From contig JAQUQD010000017.1 of assembly GCA_028716265.1 (NCBI GenBank), forward strand, positions 1 to 47,801: a stretch of DNA of 47,801 bases, read 5' to 3'. Position 1 is the first letter of the stretch. Each line of letters begins with the position of its first letter. This stretch comes from Bacteroidales bacterium. Lineage in GTDB: Bacteria > Bacteroidota > Bacteroidia > Bacteroidales > JAGONC01. Below, piece by piece: positions 6,798-16,500 of this stretch. The translations under genes were made by a program, and so were the position numbers. Under the pieces are notes generated by a model, which was not told where the DNA came from, searched no databases, and saw only the letters and a list, made by a program, of their open reading frames with translations.

Positions 6798-8240
6798 TTC
6801 GTATGCCCCCAGATCCGGTGCCGCGTCGAGCGTGCGGTTGTTATTGTTCAGGTCATTCACCAGGTTGATCAGCGAGGAGTTGATGATCTCCATCCATCCG
6901 GCGTTGACGGCAGGGGAGAGGACAGTGTCGAGGGTGTAATCGTTGGATGTGGGATCGGTGAACAGCGGATCCTCATTAAAGATGCTGCCGATGATCAGGG
7001 GATCGCTGGTTTTGGTGGTCCGCAGCAAGCAGTGGTCGAACAGGTAATTGAATTCGGCCCGCGGAGTCCGCGCCATGGTGATCTCTTCGGTCTTGTTCCC
7101 GTAAACGATACAGTTCCCGAAAAAGGCCTGACTCAGGTCCCGGGCGATGGTGTCGGTCACCTGGCCCATGTCGTTCAGCAGCAGGTAATAGTTGGTCATC
7201 ACCAGCGAGGCGGTCTGCCTGGCCGTATAGGGATAATAGTTCCCGATGGTGCAGTGCCGGAAGTCGTACGTGCCACCAATGCCCAGGAATACGGCAGATT
7301 CGCCGCAGTTGGCAAAGACACAGTTGGCAGCCACCACTTCGGAGCCCAGTGCCTGGAGGCCGTAGCCGGTCATGTTCAGGATCTGGGTGTTGCTCAGCTT
7401 CAGCGTGGGCTGGATGGAGTTTCCAAGGGTATCCACCCGGATGCCGATGACGGCATTTTTGATGATGGCATGGTCAATCTCGTTATTCCTGCTGCCAGCG
7501 GTCAGCCAGATCGTCCCCCATTGCCCGGGCAACTCTTGGTAATCTTCCTCCAGCCGGTCGCCCTGAAAGCTGACCGGCTCCTCGCACGTGCCTTCCACCT
7601 TCAGCGTCGCCTCATTGGCCACGGCCAGCACCGCATCCTTATGGAAATATACCCTGGCTCCCGGACGGATGGTCAGGGAATAGGATGAATCGACGATGAC
7701 AAAACCGTATACCACATGCGGCCGGTCGTTCTCCCAGATGCCATCCATCTGATAGACCGCGTTGGTATAAAAATGTGCATTCTGCCCGTAGGCCACCAGG
7801 TCAATGTCCTGTACATTGCCGTTGGTTTCAAAAACAAGAGAATCACTAACGATGAAGGGATTGTTCTCATCGTTGGGATCCACGGTCACACGGACAAAAA
7901 TAAACAGACTATCCCCGCCGGGTATCTCAAGATCGTTCCACTGCGCCGCAGGGATACCGTCAATGTTGATCTCATAGGGAGAAGAGGTTCCTCCGGCAAG
8001 GTGGACGGAGGAGATCTTCACACGGTTCTTGTTCGAGTTGTATACCATCAGGTACCTTGTGGCTGAGCCGATGGTCGAAAAAACGGTGTCGAAGATAACG
8101 GTGTCTGTTGAAAAGGAGAGCTTCACGGAGGGATCCGTCGTGATGACCTCCTCCTTGTCGCATGAAACCAGGGTCAACCCAGCCATGAACAGAACAAGAA
8201 AAACCTTTAGGATCAGGATATTGGAAAGGTTATTGCGCAT
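6783..8240 (-). CDS. Secreted lipoprotein with a right-handed beta-helix (parallel beta-helix repeats)
   Basis: With the start chosen at MRNNLSNIL (ATG at 8240), the 485-residue product begins with a lipoprotein signal peptide: a hydrophobic run and the lipobox LVSC, Cys-27, followed by DKEE. An earlier in-frame ATG at 8345 would bury this signal. After a beta-sandwich-like region (to about 160: DPSVKLSFSTDTVIFDTVFSTIGSA, typical of Bacteroidota cell-surface lipoproteins), a series of short turns such as NEIDHAIIKNAVIGIRV, LKLSNTQILNMTGYG and ANCVFANCGESAVFL suggests a parallel beta-helix. It ends with a LDAAPDLGAYE motif usual for such secreted proteins. The function is unknown; carbohydrate binding or adhesion is possible. 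A TAATTTTG element (complement at 8255-8262) lies 15 bp upstream of the start. Confidence 0.85.
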   Translation of the reverse strand: MRNNLSNILILKVFLVLFMAGLTLVSCDKEEVITTDPSVKLSFSTDTVIFDTVFSTIGSATRYLMVYNSNKNRVKISSVHLAGGTSSPYEINIDGIPAAQWNDLEIPGGDSLFIFVRVTVDPNDENNPFIVSDSLVFETNGNVQDIDLVAYGQNAHFYTNAVYQMDGIWENDRPHVVYGFVIVDSSYSLTIRPGARVYFHKDAVLAVANEATLKVEGTCEEPVSFQGDRLEEDYQELPGQWGTIWLTAGSRNNEIDHAIIKNAVIGIRVDTLGNSIQPTLKLSNTQILNMTGYGLQALGSEVVAANCVFANCGESAVFLGIGGTYDFRHCTIGNYYPYTARQTASLVMTNYYLLLNDMGQVTDTIARDLSQAFFGNCIVYGNKTEEITMARTPRAEFNYLFDHCLLRTTKTSDPLIIGSIFNEDPLFTDPTSNDYTLDTVLSPAVNAGWMEIINSSLINLVNDLNNNNRTLDAAPDLGAYELITR

Positions 8241-8379
8241 TGGTTCCAAACCGGCAAAATTACCGATTCCTGATATATATACGGTTGGCACGATGAAATA
8301 TTTTACACCAGGGAAGCTTCTGTTAATTAATCCATAAATTATCATAAAGACTGGGGAAATGCACGGGGATTTCGCTAAC

Positions 8380-8410
8380 TTTGAAAACCCATTTTTTTTC
8401 GTTACATTTG
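8380..8410 (+). promoter_or_regulatory. Bacteroidota-type promoter for the glycogen cluster
   Basis: TTTG (8380-8383), 19 bases, then TACATTTG (8403-8410) match the -33 and -7 consensus TTTG/TAnnTTTG used by the Bacteroidota primary sigma factor. Transcription would begin near 8417, about 22 bases before the debranching-enzyme ATG. A second TAACTTTG at 8376-8383 overlaps the -33 box but lacks its own upstream element. Confidence 0.6.
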
Positions 8411-8438
8411 AATACCTTTATATCATAATTACTTATAG

Positions 8439-10451
8439 ATGAGTTATCTAAAGTTTGATAAGAGCCAGCTCATAAATCTTGAATATTCATTATCACGTGA
8501 ACTTCTGAGGACCAACCGCGCGGGTTCTTATGGTTTTACCACCATCGTCGGAAACAATACACGCAAGTATCACGGTCTTTTTGTCGTTCCCCAGCCCCTG
8601 GTCGACCAGGACAATCACGTCTTGCTGTCCTCTGTCGATGAGACGATCATACAGCATGACGCTGAATTCAATCTGGCGATCCATAAATTCAAGGGCGAGG
8701 TATATATGCCCAAGGGCCACAAATACATTCGGGATTTCGATTGCGATCCCATTCCTAAACTCACCTATCAGATTGGTGGCGTAGTATTGACGAAAGAGAC
8801 CTTATTTACCGCCCGTGATGAAAAAGCGATGACCCGCTATACCCTGGTGGATGCGCATTCTCCGACAAAAATGCGTTTCAGGCCGTTTCTTGCGTTCCGT
8901 AACATTCACCGGCTGACGAAGGCCAATTATGATGCCGACACCAAGTTTCAACCCATCAAGAACGGGATAAAGGTCAGGATGTACGACGGTTATTCGCATC
9001 TGCACTTACAGTTTTCCAAGAAGGTAGATTATGTGCATGTACCCGACTGGTATTATAATTTTGAATATATCCGGGAAAAGGAAAGAGGCTACGATTCCCT
9101 GGAAGACCTGTTCACGCCAGGATATTTTGAAGTATCCATCGAAAAAGGGGAGAGCATCGTCTTTTGTGCGGCGCTGGAAGACGTGAACGTGAGTTCTCTC
9201 AACCGCAGCTTTGACCAGGAGATCAGTTCCCGCATCCCGCGCGACAGCTTTTACCACTGTCTGATCAACTCGGCCCAGCAATTCATCGTGACACGCGGAA
9301 AAAAGACAGAGATCATCGCTGGTTTTCCATGGTTTGGGAAGTGGGGAAGGGATACGTTCATCGCCCTGCCGGGGCTAACCCTTACGCAGAACGATACCAG
9401 GGCCTTCAAGGCTGCGCTCGATACCATGCTCAAGGAGCTGAAAGGTCCTTTATTCCCTAATTTCGGACAGGGGCACGAACAGCATTACAACTCGGTGGAT
9501 GCCTCACTGTGGTTTTTCTGGTCCCTGCAGCGGTACCTGGCTCATATCAGGGATCCACTCAAGATCTGGAATGAATACGGGAAAAAGATGAAGGTCATCC
9601 TTCAGGGCTACCGGGTGGGCACGATGTACAACATCCGGATGCAGGACAACGGTTTATTGCATGCAGGTGTTCCGGGTCTGGCCATTACGTGGATGGATGC
9701 CATCATCAACGGGAGACCAGTCAATGCCCGCATTGGACTGCCCGTCGAGGTGAACGCCCTGTGGTACAATGCCATCATGTTCGCCCTGGAGCTCGCTGAA
9801 AAAGCAGGGGATAAGGATTTTTGCAAGGAATGGCATCCTGTGGCCGGAAAGATCCCGCAAGCATTCACGGACACGTTTTACAGTCCAGCCAAAGGATATC
9901 TGGCTGATTATGTGGATGGGGACGTCAAAGATTTCTCCGTCAGGCCAAACATGCTTTTCGCCGTTTCGCTGCCCTATTCACCGGTGGATGAAGAGATACG
10001 GAAGCAGATTCTGGATGTCATTGAGCGTGAATTACTGACACCACGCGGGCTGCGGACCCTCTCTCCGAAGGATCCGGGTTACCACGGCGTTTATTTTGGT
10101 GATCAGGTGGCCAGGGACCTGGCATACCATAACGGTACCGTGTTTCCGTGGCTGTTTGGCCATTTTGCGGAGGCGTACCTGAAACTATACGGCAGGTCAG
10201 GCTACCAGAAGATCAAAACCATTCTGGGCGGCTTTGAGGACGTGATGGATGAAAACGGTGTGGGAACTATTCCCGAAGTGTATGACGGCGATCCTCCGCA
10301 CAAGCCCGGTGGTGCCATATCGCAGGCCTGGAGCGTGGCGGAGCTGCTCCGGGTTGGGCACATGCTGAAGGAGATGGAGCGGGGTGATCTGTCAACAGTC
10401 AGCGGTCAGCAGCATGTTCCGGGGAAAGCTGTGAGGAGGGATCAGCGGTAG
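8439..10451 (+). CDS. Glycogen debranching enzyme (amylo-alpha-1,6-glucosidase type)
   Basis: Hydrolyses alpha-1,6 branch points of glycogen. The N-terminal GDE_N-type beta domain (about 15-240) contains the family motif NRAGSYGFTTIVGNNTRKYHGLFV. The (alpha/alpha)6 catalytic domain (about 280-650) has GFPWFGKWGRDTFIALPGL near 294-312, the NSVDASLWFF segment, ITWMDA with GLPVEVNALWYNA, and GAISQAWSVAELLRV at its end. It is the first gene of the rightward glycogen cluster, with a good promoter before it. The last 20 residues or so (DLSTVSGQQHVPGK, then AVRRDQR) follow the conserved end and are coded partly by three 7-bp repeats (10391-10411), so the tail looks like repeat-derived extension. No signal peptide is seen; it is probably cytoplasmic. 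Confidence 0.93.
   Translation: MSYLKFDKSQLINLEYSLSRELLRTNRAGSYGFTTIVGNNTRKYHGLFVVPQPLVDQDNHVLLSSVDETIIQHDAEFNLAIHKFKGEVYMPKGHKYIRDFDCDPIPKLTYQIGGVVLTKETLFTARDEKAMTRYTLVDAHSPTKMRFRPFLAFRNIHRLTKANYDADTKFQPIKNGIKVRMYDGYSHLHLQFSKKVDYVHVPDWYYNFEYIREKERGYDSLEDLFTPGYFEVSIEKGESIVFCAALEDVNVSSLNRSFDQEISSRIPRDSFYHCLINSAQQFIVTRGKKTEIIAGFPWFGKWGRDTFIALPGLTLTQNDTRAFKAALDTMLKELKGPLFPNFGQGHEQHYNSVDASLWFFWSLQRYLAHIRDPLKIWNEYGKKMKVILQGYRVGTMYNIRMQDNGLLHAGVPGLAITWMDAIINGRPVNARIGLPVEVNALWYNAIMFALELAEKAGDKDFCKEWHPVAGKIPQAFTDTFYSPAKGYLADYVDGDVKDFSVRPNMLFAVSLPYSPVDEEIRKQILDVIERELLTPRGLRTLSPKDPGYHGVYFGDQVARDLAYHNGTVFPWLFGHFAEAYLKLYGRSGYQKIKTILGGFEDVMDENGVGTIPEVYDGDPPHKPGGAISQAWSVAELLRVGHMLKEMERGDLSTVSGQQHVPGKAVRRDQR
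10391..10411. repeat. Three heptamers inside the 3' end of the debranching-enzyme gene
   Basis: GTCAACA, GTCAGCG, GTCAGCA. This is a degenerate match to the GCAGTCA/CAGCAGT arrays found at 23.7, 33.2 and 41.0 kb, here translated as part of a non-conserved C-terminal tail. Further weak ATTTGG-type units with spacing of 6-8 bases follow at 10475-10513. Confidence 0.55.
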
Positions 10452-10563
10452 CCGGTAACCGGTCGGTAAAAGATGGATTTTGGCATTTGGATTTTATCTG
10501 GAATTTGGGATTTAAGAGATTAGAATTTATTATATCACGTGCAACAAGAATAATGCGTAGCCT

Positions 10564-11847
10564 ATGCGAGTCTTAATGTTCGGCTGGGAGTTCCCTCCCC
10601 ACATCACGGGAGGGTTGGGGACTGCCTGCTATGGCCTGACCAAGGGATTGGCCAAGCATGGGACAGAGGTCATCTTTGTCGTACCAAAAGCATACGGCGA
10701 TGAGGATGAGCGCGCTGTCAGGCTTTTAAATGCAAGTGATGTGGTGATTGATGTCGATGATATTGAAAACAAGCAGTACTGGGACCGCATCACTTATATG
10801 GAAGTGGGCTCCAACCTCGTTCCCTACGTGGCACCGGAGGAGTTCACCGACCTGGTCGTACAGGAGGAGCTGCGGAAGAAAACCACCCGGCAGACCTTGT
10901 TTTCGAGCCGGTTTGAGTTTTCGGGAAAATATGGCACCAACCTGATGGAAGAGGTGTACCGGTATGCCCTGATCGGATCTGCCATTGCTTCCAAATATGA
11001 TTTTGATCTGATCCATGCCCACGACTGGCTCACCTATTCCGCTGGGGTAGCAGCCAAGGCTGCCTCTGGAAAACCGCTGGTGGTACACATGCATGCCACT
11101 GAATTTGACCGCTCGGGAGAGAACGTCAACCAGCAGGTTTACGATATCGAACGTTACGGGATGGAGCAGGCCGACCGGGTGATCACTGTCTCCAACCTGA
11201 CCCGTCAGATCGTCATCGACAGGTATGGCATCGACCCGCACAAGATCATCACCGTGCACAATGCTGTCGAACCGGTGGACAAGGAAGGACTGGAAGGTAC
11301 CGAAAAGGTGCTGAAGGAAAAGGTGGTCACGTTCCTGGGACGTATCACGTTCCAGAAAGGCCCGGAATACTTTGTCGAGGCGGCAAAAAAAGTGCTGGAG
11401 GTGGATCCCGACGTACGTTTTGTCATGGCCGGGACGGGTGACCTGATGAACAAGCTCATCCGCCGCGTGGCAGAACTTCGGATTGCGCACAGGTTCCATT
11501 TCACGGGATTTCTCAAGGGAGCCGATGTGGACCGTATGTTTGCCATGAGCGATGTGTTTGTCATGCCGTCGGTTTCAGAACCTTTTGGTATCGTCCCGCT
11601 GGAAGCCATGCGCTCTAACGTTCCGGTGGTTATCTCCAAACAATCCGGAGTTTCGGAGATCCTCAGGCACGCCCTGAAAGTCGATTTCTGGGATGTTCAC
11701 GGACTGGCGGATGCCATCTACGGACTGTTGCACTACCATGCCCTGTCGGAAACCTTTAAGGAATATGGCAAAGAGGAGGTGGAGAACCTTAAATGGGACG
11801 ACGCAGCACTGAAGGTGAAGGAGGTGTATAAGGGGGTGGCAGGATAG
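10564..11847 (+). CDS. GT4-family glycosyltransferase of the glycogen cluster (glycogen synthase-like)
   Basis: A GT-B fold retaining glycosyltransferase of 427 residues. The N-terminal half opens with MRVLMFGWEFPPHITGGLG, the Gly-rich nucleotide-sugar loop of starch/glycogen synthase-like GT4/GT5 enzymes, and includes HAHDWLTYSAG. The C-terminal half has VTFLGRITFQKGPEYFVEA and the E-x7-E motif SEPFGIVPLEAM. Set between a debranching enzyme and a GH57 enzyme, it probably elongates alpha-1,4-glucan from ADP- or UDP-glucose, though the donor cannot be read from sequence. It starts 112 bp after the previous stop; a 12-unit heptamer array begins on its own stop codon. Confidence 0.9.
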   Translation: MRVLMFGWEFPPHITGGLGTACYGLTKGLAKHGTEVIFVVPKAYGDEDERAVRLLNASDVVIDVDDIENKQYWDRITYMEVGSNLVPYVAPEEFTDLVVQEELRKKTTRQTLFSSRFEFSGKYGTNLMEEVYRYALIGSAIASKYDFDLIHAHDWLTYSAGVAAKAASGKPLVVHMHATEFDRSGENVNQQVYDIERYGMEQADRVITVSNLTRQIVIDRYGIDPHKIITVHNAVEPVDKEGLEGTEKVLKEKVVTFLGRITFQKGPEYFVEAAKKVLEVDPDVRFVMAGTGDLMNKLIRRVAELRIAHRFHFTGFLKGADVDRMFAMSDVFVMPSVSEPFGIVPLEAMRSNVPVVISKQSGVSEILRHALKVDFWDVHGLADAIYGLLHYHALSETFKEYGKEEVENLKWDDAALKVKEVYKGVAG

Positions 11848-11930
11848 CTGCAAGCTACAAGCTGCAAGCTACAAGCTGCAAGTTACAAGCTGCAAGTTAT
11901 AAGCTTGAAGTTTGAGGCTTGAAGCTTGTG
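11847..11930. repeat. Twelve-unit 7-bp tandem array (GCTNCAA family)
   Basis: Twelve consecutive heptamers start at the last base of the GT4 stop codon: GCTGCAA and GCTACAA alternate, then decay to GTTACAA, GTTATAA, GCTTGAA, GTTTGAG, GCTTGAA, GCTTGTG. The array fills most of the gap before the GH57 gene. The same word recurs at 30935-30955. Confidence 0.9.
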
Positions 11931-11973
11931 ACTAAAGAAGTTAATAACCAATTTAAGCACAACAGCATCATTT

Positions 11974-13506
11974 ATGAGATCAATCTGTCTTTATTTCCAG
12001 GTTCACCAGCCTTTCAGGTTAAAAACGTACCGTTTTTTTGACATTGGAAGGGATCATTATTATTATGATGAATACCTCAACCGGTCAATCGTGCAGCGAG
12101 TAGCCCGAAGGTCGTATCTGCCAGCCAACCAGATTATCATGGACCTGATCCATGAATATGGAAGCGCCTTTAAGGTGACGTATTCCATCACAGGACTGGC
12201 ACTGGAGCAATTTGAGAAATATGCACCGGAAGTCATTGAAAGTTTTAAAAAGCTGGCCGGTACCGGTTCGGTTGAGTTTCTGACGGAAACGTATTCTCAT
12301 TCACTGGCGTCGCTGCGCAGTAAAGAGGAGTTCTTCGATCAGGTGAAACAGCATTCCGATAAAATTGAAGCGTTGTTTGGACAACGTCCCACGGTTTTCA
12401 GGAACACCGAACTGATCTATTCCGACCGTATCGGAGAGATGGTGGCCGAAATGGGTTATGAGCTGATGCTTTCTGAAGGTCCCCGGCAGGTCCTGGGCTG
12501 GAAAAGCCCGAATTTCATGTACTGCAATGCGGTCAATCCGCGCCTGAAGCTTTTATTGAAGAACTTCCGTCTGAGTGATGATATCGCGTTCCGGTTCTCG
12601 CTGCAAAGCTGGAGTGAATGGCCCCTGACAGCCGACAAGTTTGCGATGTGGATCCAGGCATTCAATCCCAGGGAAGAGGTGGTGAATCTTTTCATGGATT
12701 ACGAGACCTTCGGGGAACACCAATGGGCTGATTCAGGCATCTTCGAGTTCCTCAAGAACCTGCCACACGCTGTCCTTTCCGACACCAATTACCATTTTCA
12801 TACACCTTCCGAGCTATTGAAACTTCTCCAGCCAGTGGCAGCCATACACGTTGGCCATGCCATTTCATGGGCTGACGAAGAAAAGGATACCACTGCCTGG
12901 CTGGGCAATGAGATGCAGGCAGAAGCAGTGGATAAACTGTACAGCCTGGAGGATAAAGTGAGGAAAATCACTCGTCCTGATATCCGGCGCGACTGGAATT
13001 ACCTCCAGTGCAGCGACCATTTCTATTACATGTGCACCAAGTGGTTCTCCGACGGGGAGGTGCATAAGTACTTCACACCCTATTCGTCGCCTTACGAGGC
13101 GTTTATAAACTATATGAATGTCCTCTCGGATTTCATGATCCGGGTAAACGATGGCCTCAGTGCCTCCCTAACCCCTGCTCCTGCGGCAGCTCCGGCAGCG
13201 AAAGCAGTGAAAGAATCAGCAAAACCGGGCAGGGAAGCGAAAGCACCATCGAGCTGTACCTGGGAGGACCTGAAGACGTTAACTGCGGCCCGTATGAGAA
13301 AGTTTCTGGAACACGTTGACCTGGAAACGCTTGCCTGTGCCCTTACGAATTGCGATACATCCCTGAGGACGAAAGTGATGAAACATCTTTCCAAACAGGA
13401 TCTGGTTCGATTTGAAGCTCTCTCCACATCACTGATGAAAAGTAAAAAGACAGAGATCAACCGTTGCCGGCAGAAATTATCCTCAATAATGAATGATCTT
13501 TCCTAG
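11974..13506 (+). CDS. GH57 alpha-glucan-active enzyme with a C-terminal FliG-C-like helical module
   Basis: The catalytic domain (1-390) is a GH57 (beta/alpha)7 barrel: FQVHQPFR with conserved His-11, the likely nucleophile E146 in FRNTELIYSD, and the likely acid D242 in MDYETFGEHQ. Members are alpha-amylases, 4-alpha-glucanotransferases or branching enzymes; genome context favours action on glycogen. A Pro/Ala-rich linker follows (399-427). The last part (about 430-510: WEDLKTLTAARMRKFLEHVD, LETLACALTNCDTSLRTKVM, KHLSKQDLVRFEAL) resembles the C-terminal helical domain of the flagellar switch protein FliG (pattern LAxALKxxxxxLRxKxxxxMSKxxxxxxxxxxxxLGPV), although no flagellar gene is near. 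It is probably a protein-protein interaction module. Read in the same direction as its glycogen neighbours. Confidence 0.9.
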   Translation: MRSICLYFQVHQPFRLKTYRFFDIGRDHYYYDEYLNRSIVQRVARRSYLPANQIIMDLIHEYGSAFKVTYSITGLALEQFEKYAPEVIESFKKLAGTGSVEFLTETYSHSLASLRSKEEFFDQVKQHSDKIEALFGQRPTVFRNTELIYSDRIGEMVAEMGYELMLSEGPRQVLGWKSPNFMYCNAVNPRLKLLLKNFRLSDDIAFRFSLQSWSEWPLTADKFAMWIQAFNPREEVVNLFMDYETFGEHQWADSGIFEFLKNLPHAVLSDTNYHFHTPSELLKLLQPVAAIHVGHAISWADEEKDTTAWLGNEMQAEAVDKLYSLEDKVRKITRPDIRRDWNYLQCSDHFYYMCTKWFSDGEVHKYFTPYSSPYEAFINYMNVLSDFMIRVNDGLSASLTPAPAAAPAAKAVKESAKPGREAKAPSSCTWEDLKTLTAARMRKFLEHVDLETLACALTNCDTSLRTKVMKHLSKQDLVRFEALSTSLMKSKKTEINRCRQKLSSIMNDLS

Positions 13507-13553
13507 ATTTGCACTTTTTATAGCATTTAATAACGAATAAAGAGGGTCAGTAT

Positions 13554-16500
13554 ATGAAACCTGATTATATATTTGAAGTAAGCTGGGAAGTATGCAACAA
13601 AGTTGGCGGTATCTATACGGTTCTGTCGACCAAAGCACGGCAGCTTACTGAACGTTTTGGTGATCATTACATTCTGCTTGGTCCCGATGTCTGGAAAGAA
13701 ACGGATGAAAATCCTGATTTCATTGAGGATAAAAACCTCATGGCGGCCTGGCAGGAGAAAGCTGCCAGTGAGGGGCTGCATTTTCATATCGGACGCTGGA
13801 ACGTGAGCGGCAATCCGATCGTCATCCAGGTGGATTTTACTACGTTCTTCTCCAACAAGAACAAGATCTTCGCAAAATTCTGGGAAACCTACAAGCTGGA
13901 TTCCCTTTCCGGTGGATGGGATTATGTTGAGCCTGCGCTCTTCGGCTATGCTGCCGGAAGGATCATCGAAAGTTATTATGAGTTTCACCTGTCGGGACAG
14001 GATAAGATCATTGCTCATTTTCATGAGTGGATGACAGGGACCGGCATCCTGTACCTGAATGAATTCATGCCGCAGGCCGCCACGGTCTTTACGACCCATG
14101 CCACCACGCTTGGGCGGTCCATCGCCGGCAACGGTCTGCCACTTTACAAGAACCTACAAACGTACGATCCTGAAGGCACCGCGCAAAATTTCAACCTGAA
14201 GTCGAAATTCTCACTAGAATACCTTTCGGCAAAGACCTGCGACGTCTTTACAACGGTCAGTCCCATCACTGCCGGTGAGTGTGAGCATTTCCTGCGGCAG
14301 AAAGTCAGCGTGGTTACACCCAATGGCTTTGAAAATGCCTTTGTACCAGAAGGTGATGATTTTATCATCAAGCGTCAGGCTGCCCGCCACCGAGTGAAAA
14401 AAGTGACCGAAGCGCTTCTGAACCAGCATATTCCGGAGGATTCCCTGTGGATTCTGACAAGCGGACGGTATGAGTTCCGTAACAAAGGGCTCGACTTGTT
14501 CATCGACAGCCTGGGCAATCTGAACAGGGATCCGGATCTGCAGCGGTCAATGCTGGCCGTCATTGCCGTTCCCGGCAACCACAAGGGGCCGGATGAGGCG
14601 ATGGTGCAACGGATGGAAAACACCGACTTCTTCCACCCGATCACGGGTGTTTACCTGACCCATCTTCTGTGGGATCCTTCCAATGACGCTGTCCTCAGGC
14701 GTATACAGGAGAACGGACTGCTCAACCGGCCGGAAGACAAGATCAAGATCATCTTTATTCCTTCCTACCTGAACGGACGGGATGGTGTTTTCAACCTGTC
14801 CTATTACGATTTTGTGATCGGTTTTGATGTCTCCACATTTCCTTCCTATTACGAACCCTGGGGCTATACACCCCTGGAAAGCCTGGCTTTTCACGTTCCA
14901 GCCATGATCACTTCACTCTCTGGCTTCGGACAGTGGATACGGAACATCGATCCGGATACGGAGCCTGGTCTCATTGTACTGGACAGGGATGACGAGAATG
15001 ACAGGTCAGTGGTGGACCAGATGATCATGAATATCAGGAAAGCCCTGGCATGGAATGCCGACGAACTTGAATCTGCGCGCGACAAGGCATTTAAACTTTC
15101 CCAGACAGTGCTGTGGGATCATCTGATAAGCTATTATGTTGAAGCTTACGAGATCGCCCTGAAAAAGTCGCTTGCCCGTTCGGATCAATATCTTTCAAAA
15201 CAACAGGTGGATATCAGCGCCCTGATCCAACAGGTAACGGTTGTTAAGCCGGAATGGAGAAAGATCCTGGTAAGCCCTACGCTTCCTGAGAAGTTTCATA
15301 TGCTTACAGATCTGGCATGGAATCTTTGGTGGACATGGAACGACGATGCCATTGCCCTTTTTGAGGAGATCGATCCGGTGCTTTGGAGGGAAAGCAGGCA
15401 GAATCCGCAGTCGCTGATCGAAGGGATCACCATTGATAAAATTCATGAACTGGAACAGAATCGGGAATTCATGAATAAGCTGCAGGCGGTCTATGCCCGT
15501 TTCAGGAAATACATGGATGTTGAGACGAACCATCAGGATGATCTGGTAGCCTATTTCAGCATGGAGTACGGGCTCCATGACAGCCTGAAGATGTACTCGG
15601 GCGGACTGGGGGTGCTGGCGGGAGACTATATTAAAGAGGCCAGCGACTCCAACGCCAATATGGTGGCTGTCGGGCTCATTTACCGCTATGGTTATTTTAC
15701 CCAGGTGATTTCGCTTTTCGGGGACCAGGTGGCCCGTTATGAAACGTTGAAGTTTTCGCACCTGCCGTTGACCCCGGCGCGGGGCAGCGACGGCGAATGG
15801 ATCCGGGTGAGCGTGGCGTTGCCGGGAAGGGTGGTTTATGCCAAAGTTTGGATCCTCAAGGTGGGACGTATCTCCCTTTACCTGATGGATGCGGATATCC
15901 CCGAGAACAACGAGGCCGACCGGTCGATTTCCTTCAACCTTTACGGCGGCGATGAAGAGATGCGGTTCAAGCAGGAATTGCTGCTGGGCGTTGGTGGCAT
16001 CAGGCTGCTGGATGTGTTGGGCATCCAGCCTGCTATATATCATATCAATGAGGGTCATGGAGCGTTTGCTGGACTGGAACGGCTGAGGAAATACGTTCAG
16101 GTCGAAAAACTGAATTTCATGGAGGCATTGGAGGTGGTAAGATCATCCACCCTGTTCACCACACATACACCCGTTGCCGCAGGGCACGACCATTTCACGG
16201 AAGATCTTCTCCGGACCTACATTCCGCATTATGCCGACCGGTTGAACATCACCTGGGAAGCGTTCACGAACCTTGGCCGGATGTATAAAAACCGTCCAGA
16301 TGATAAGTTCTCTATGAGCGTCCTTGCTGTTAATTTTTCACAGGGAGTCAACGGTGTGAGCCGGCTTCACGGACGAGTGAGCCAGGAAATGTTCAGTCCC
16401 CTGTTCGATGGGTATTTTGCCAACGAGATCCCGGTGGGATACGTAACCAACGGTGTCCATTACCCCACATGGACTGCACCGACATGGAAGAAGCTTCATG

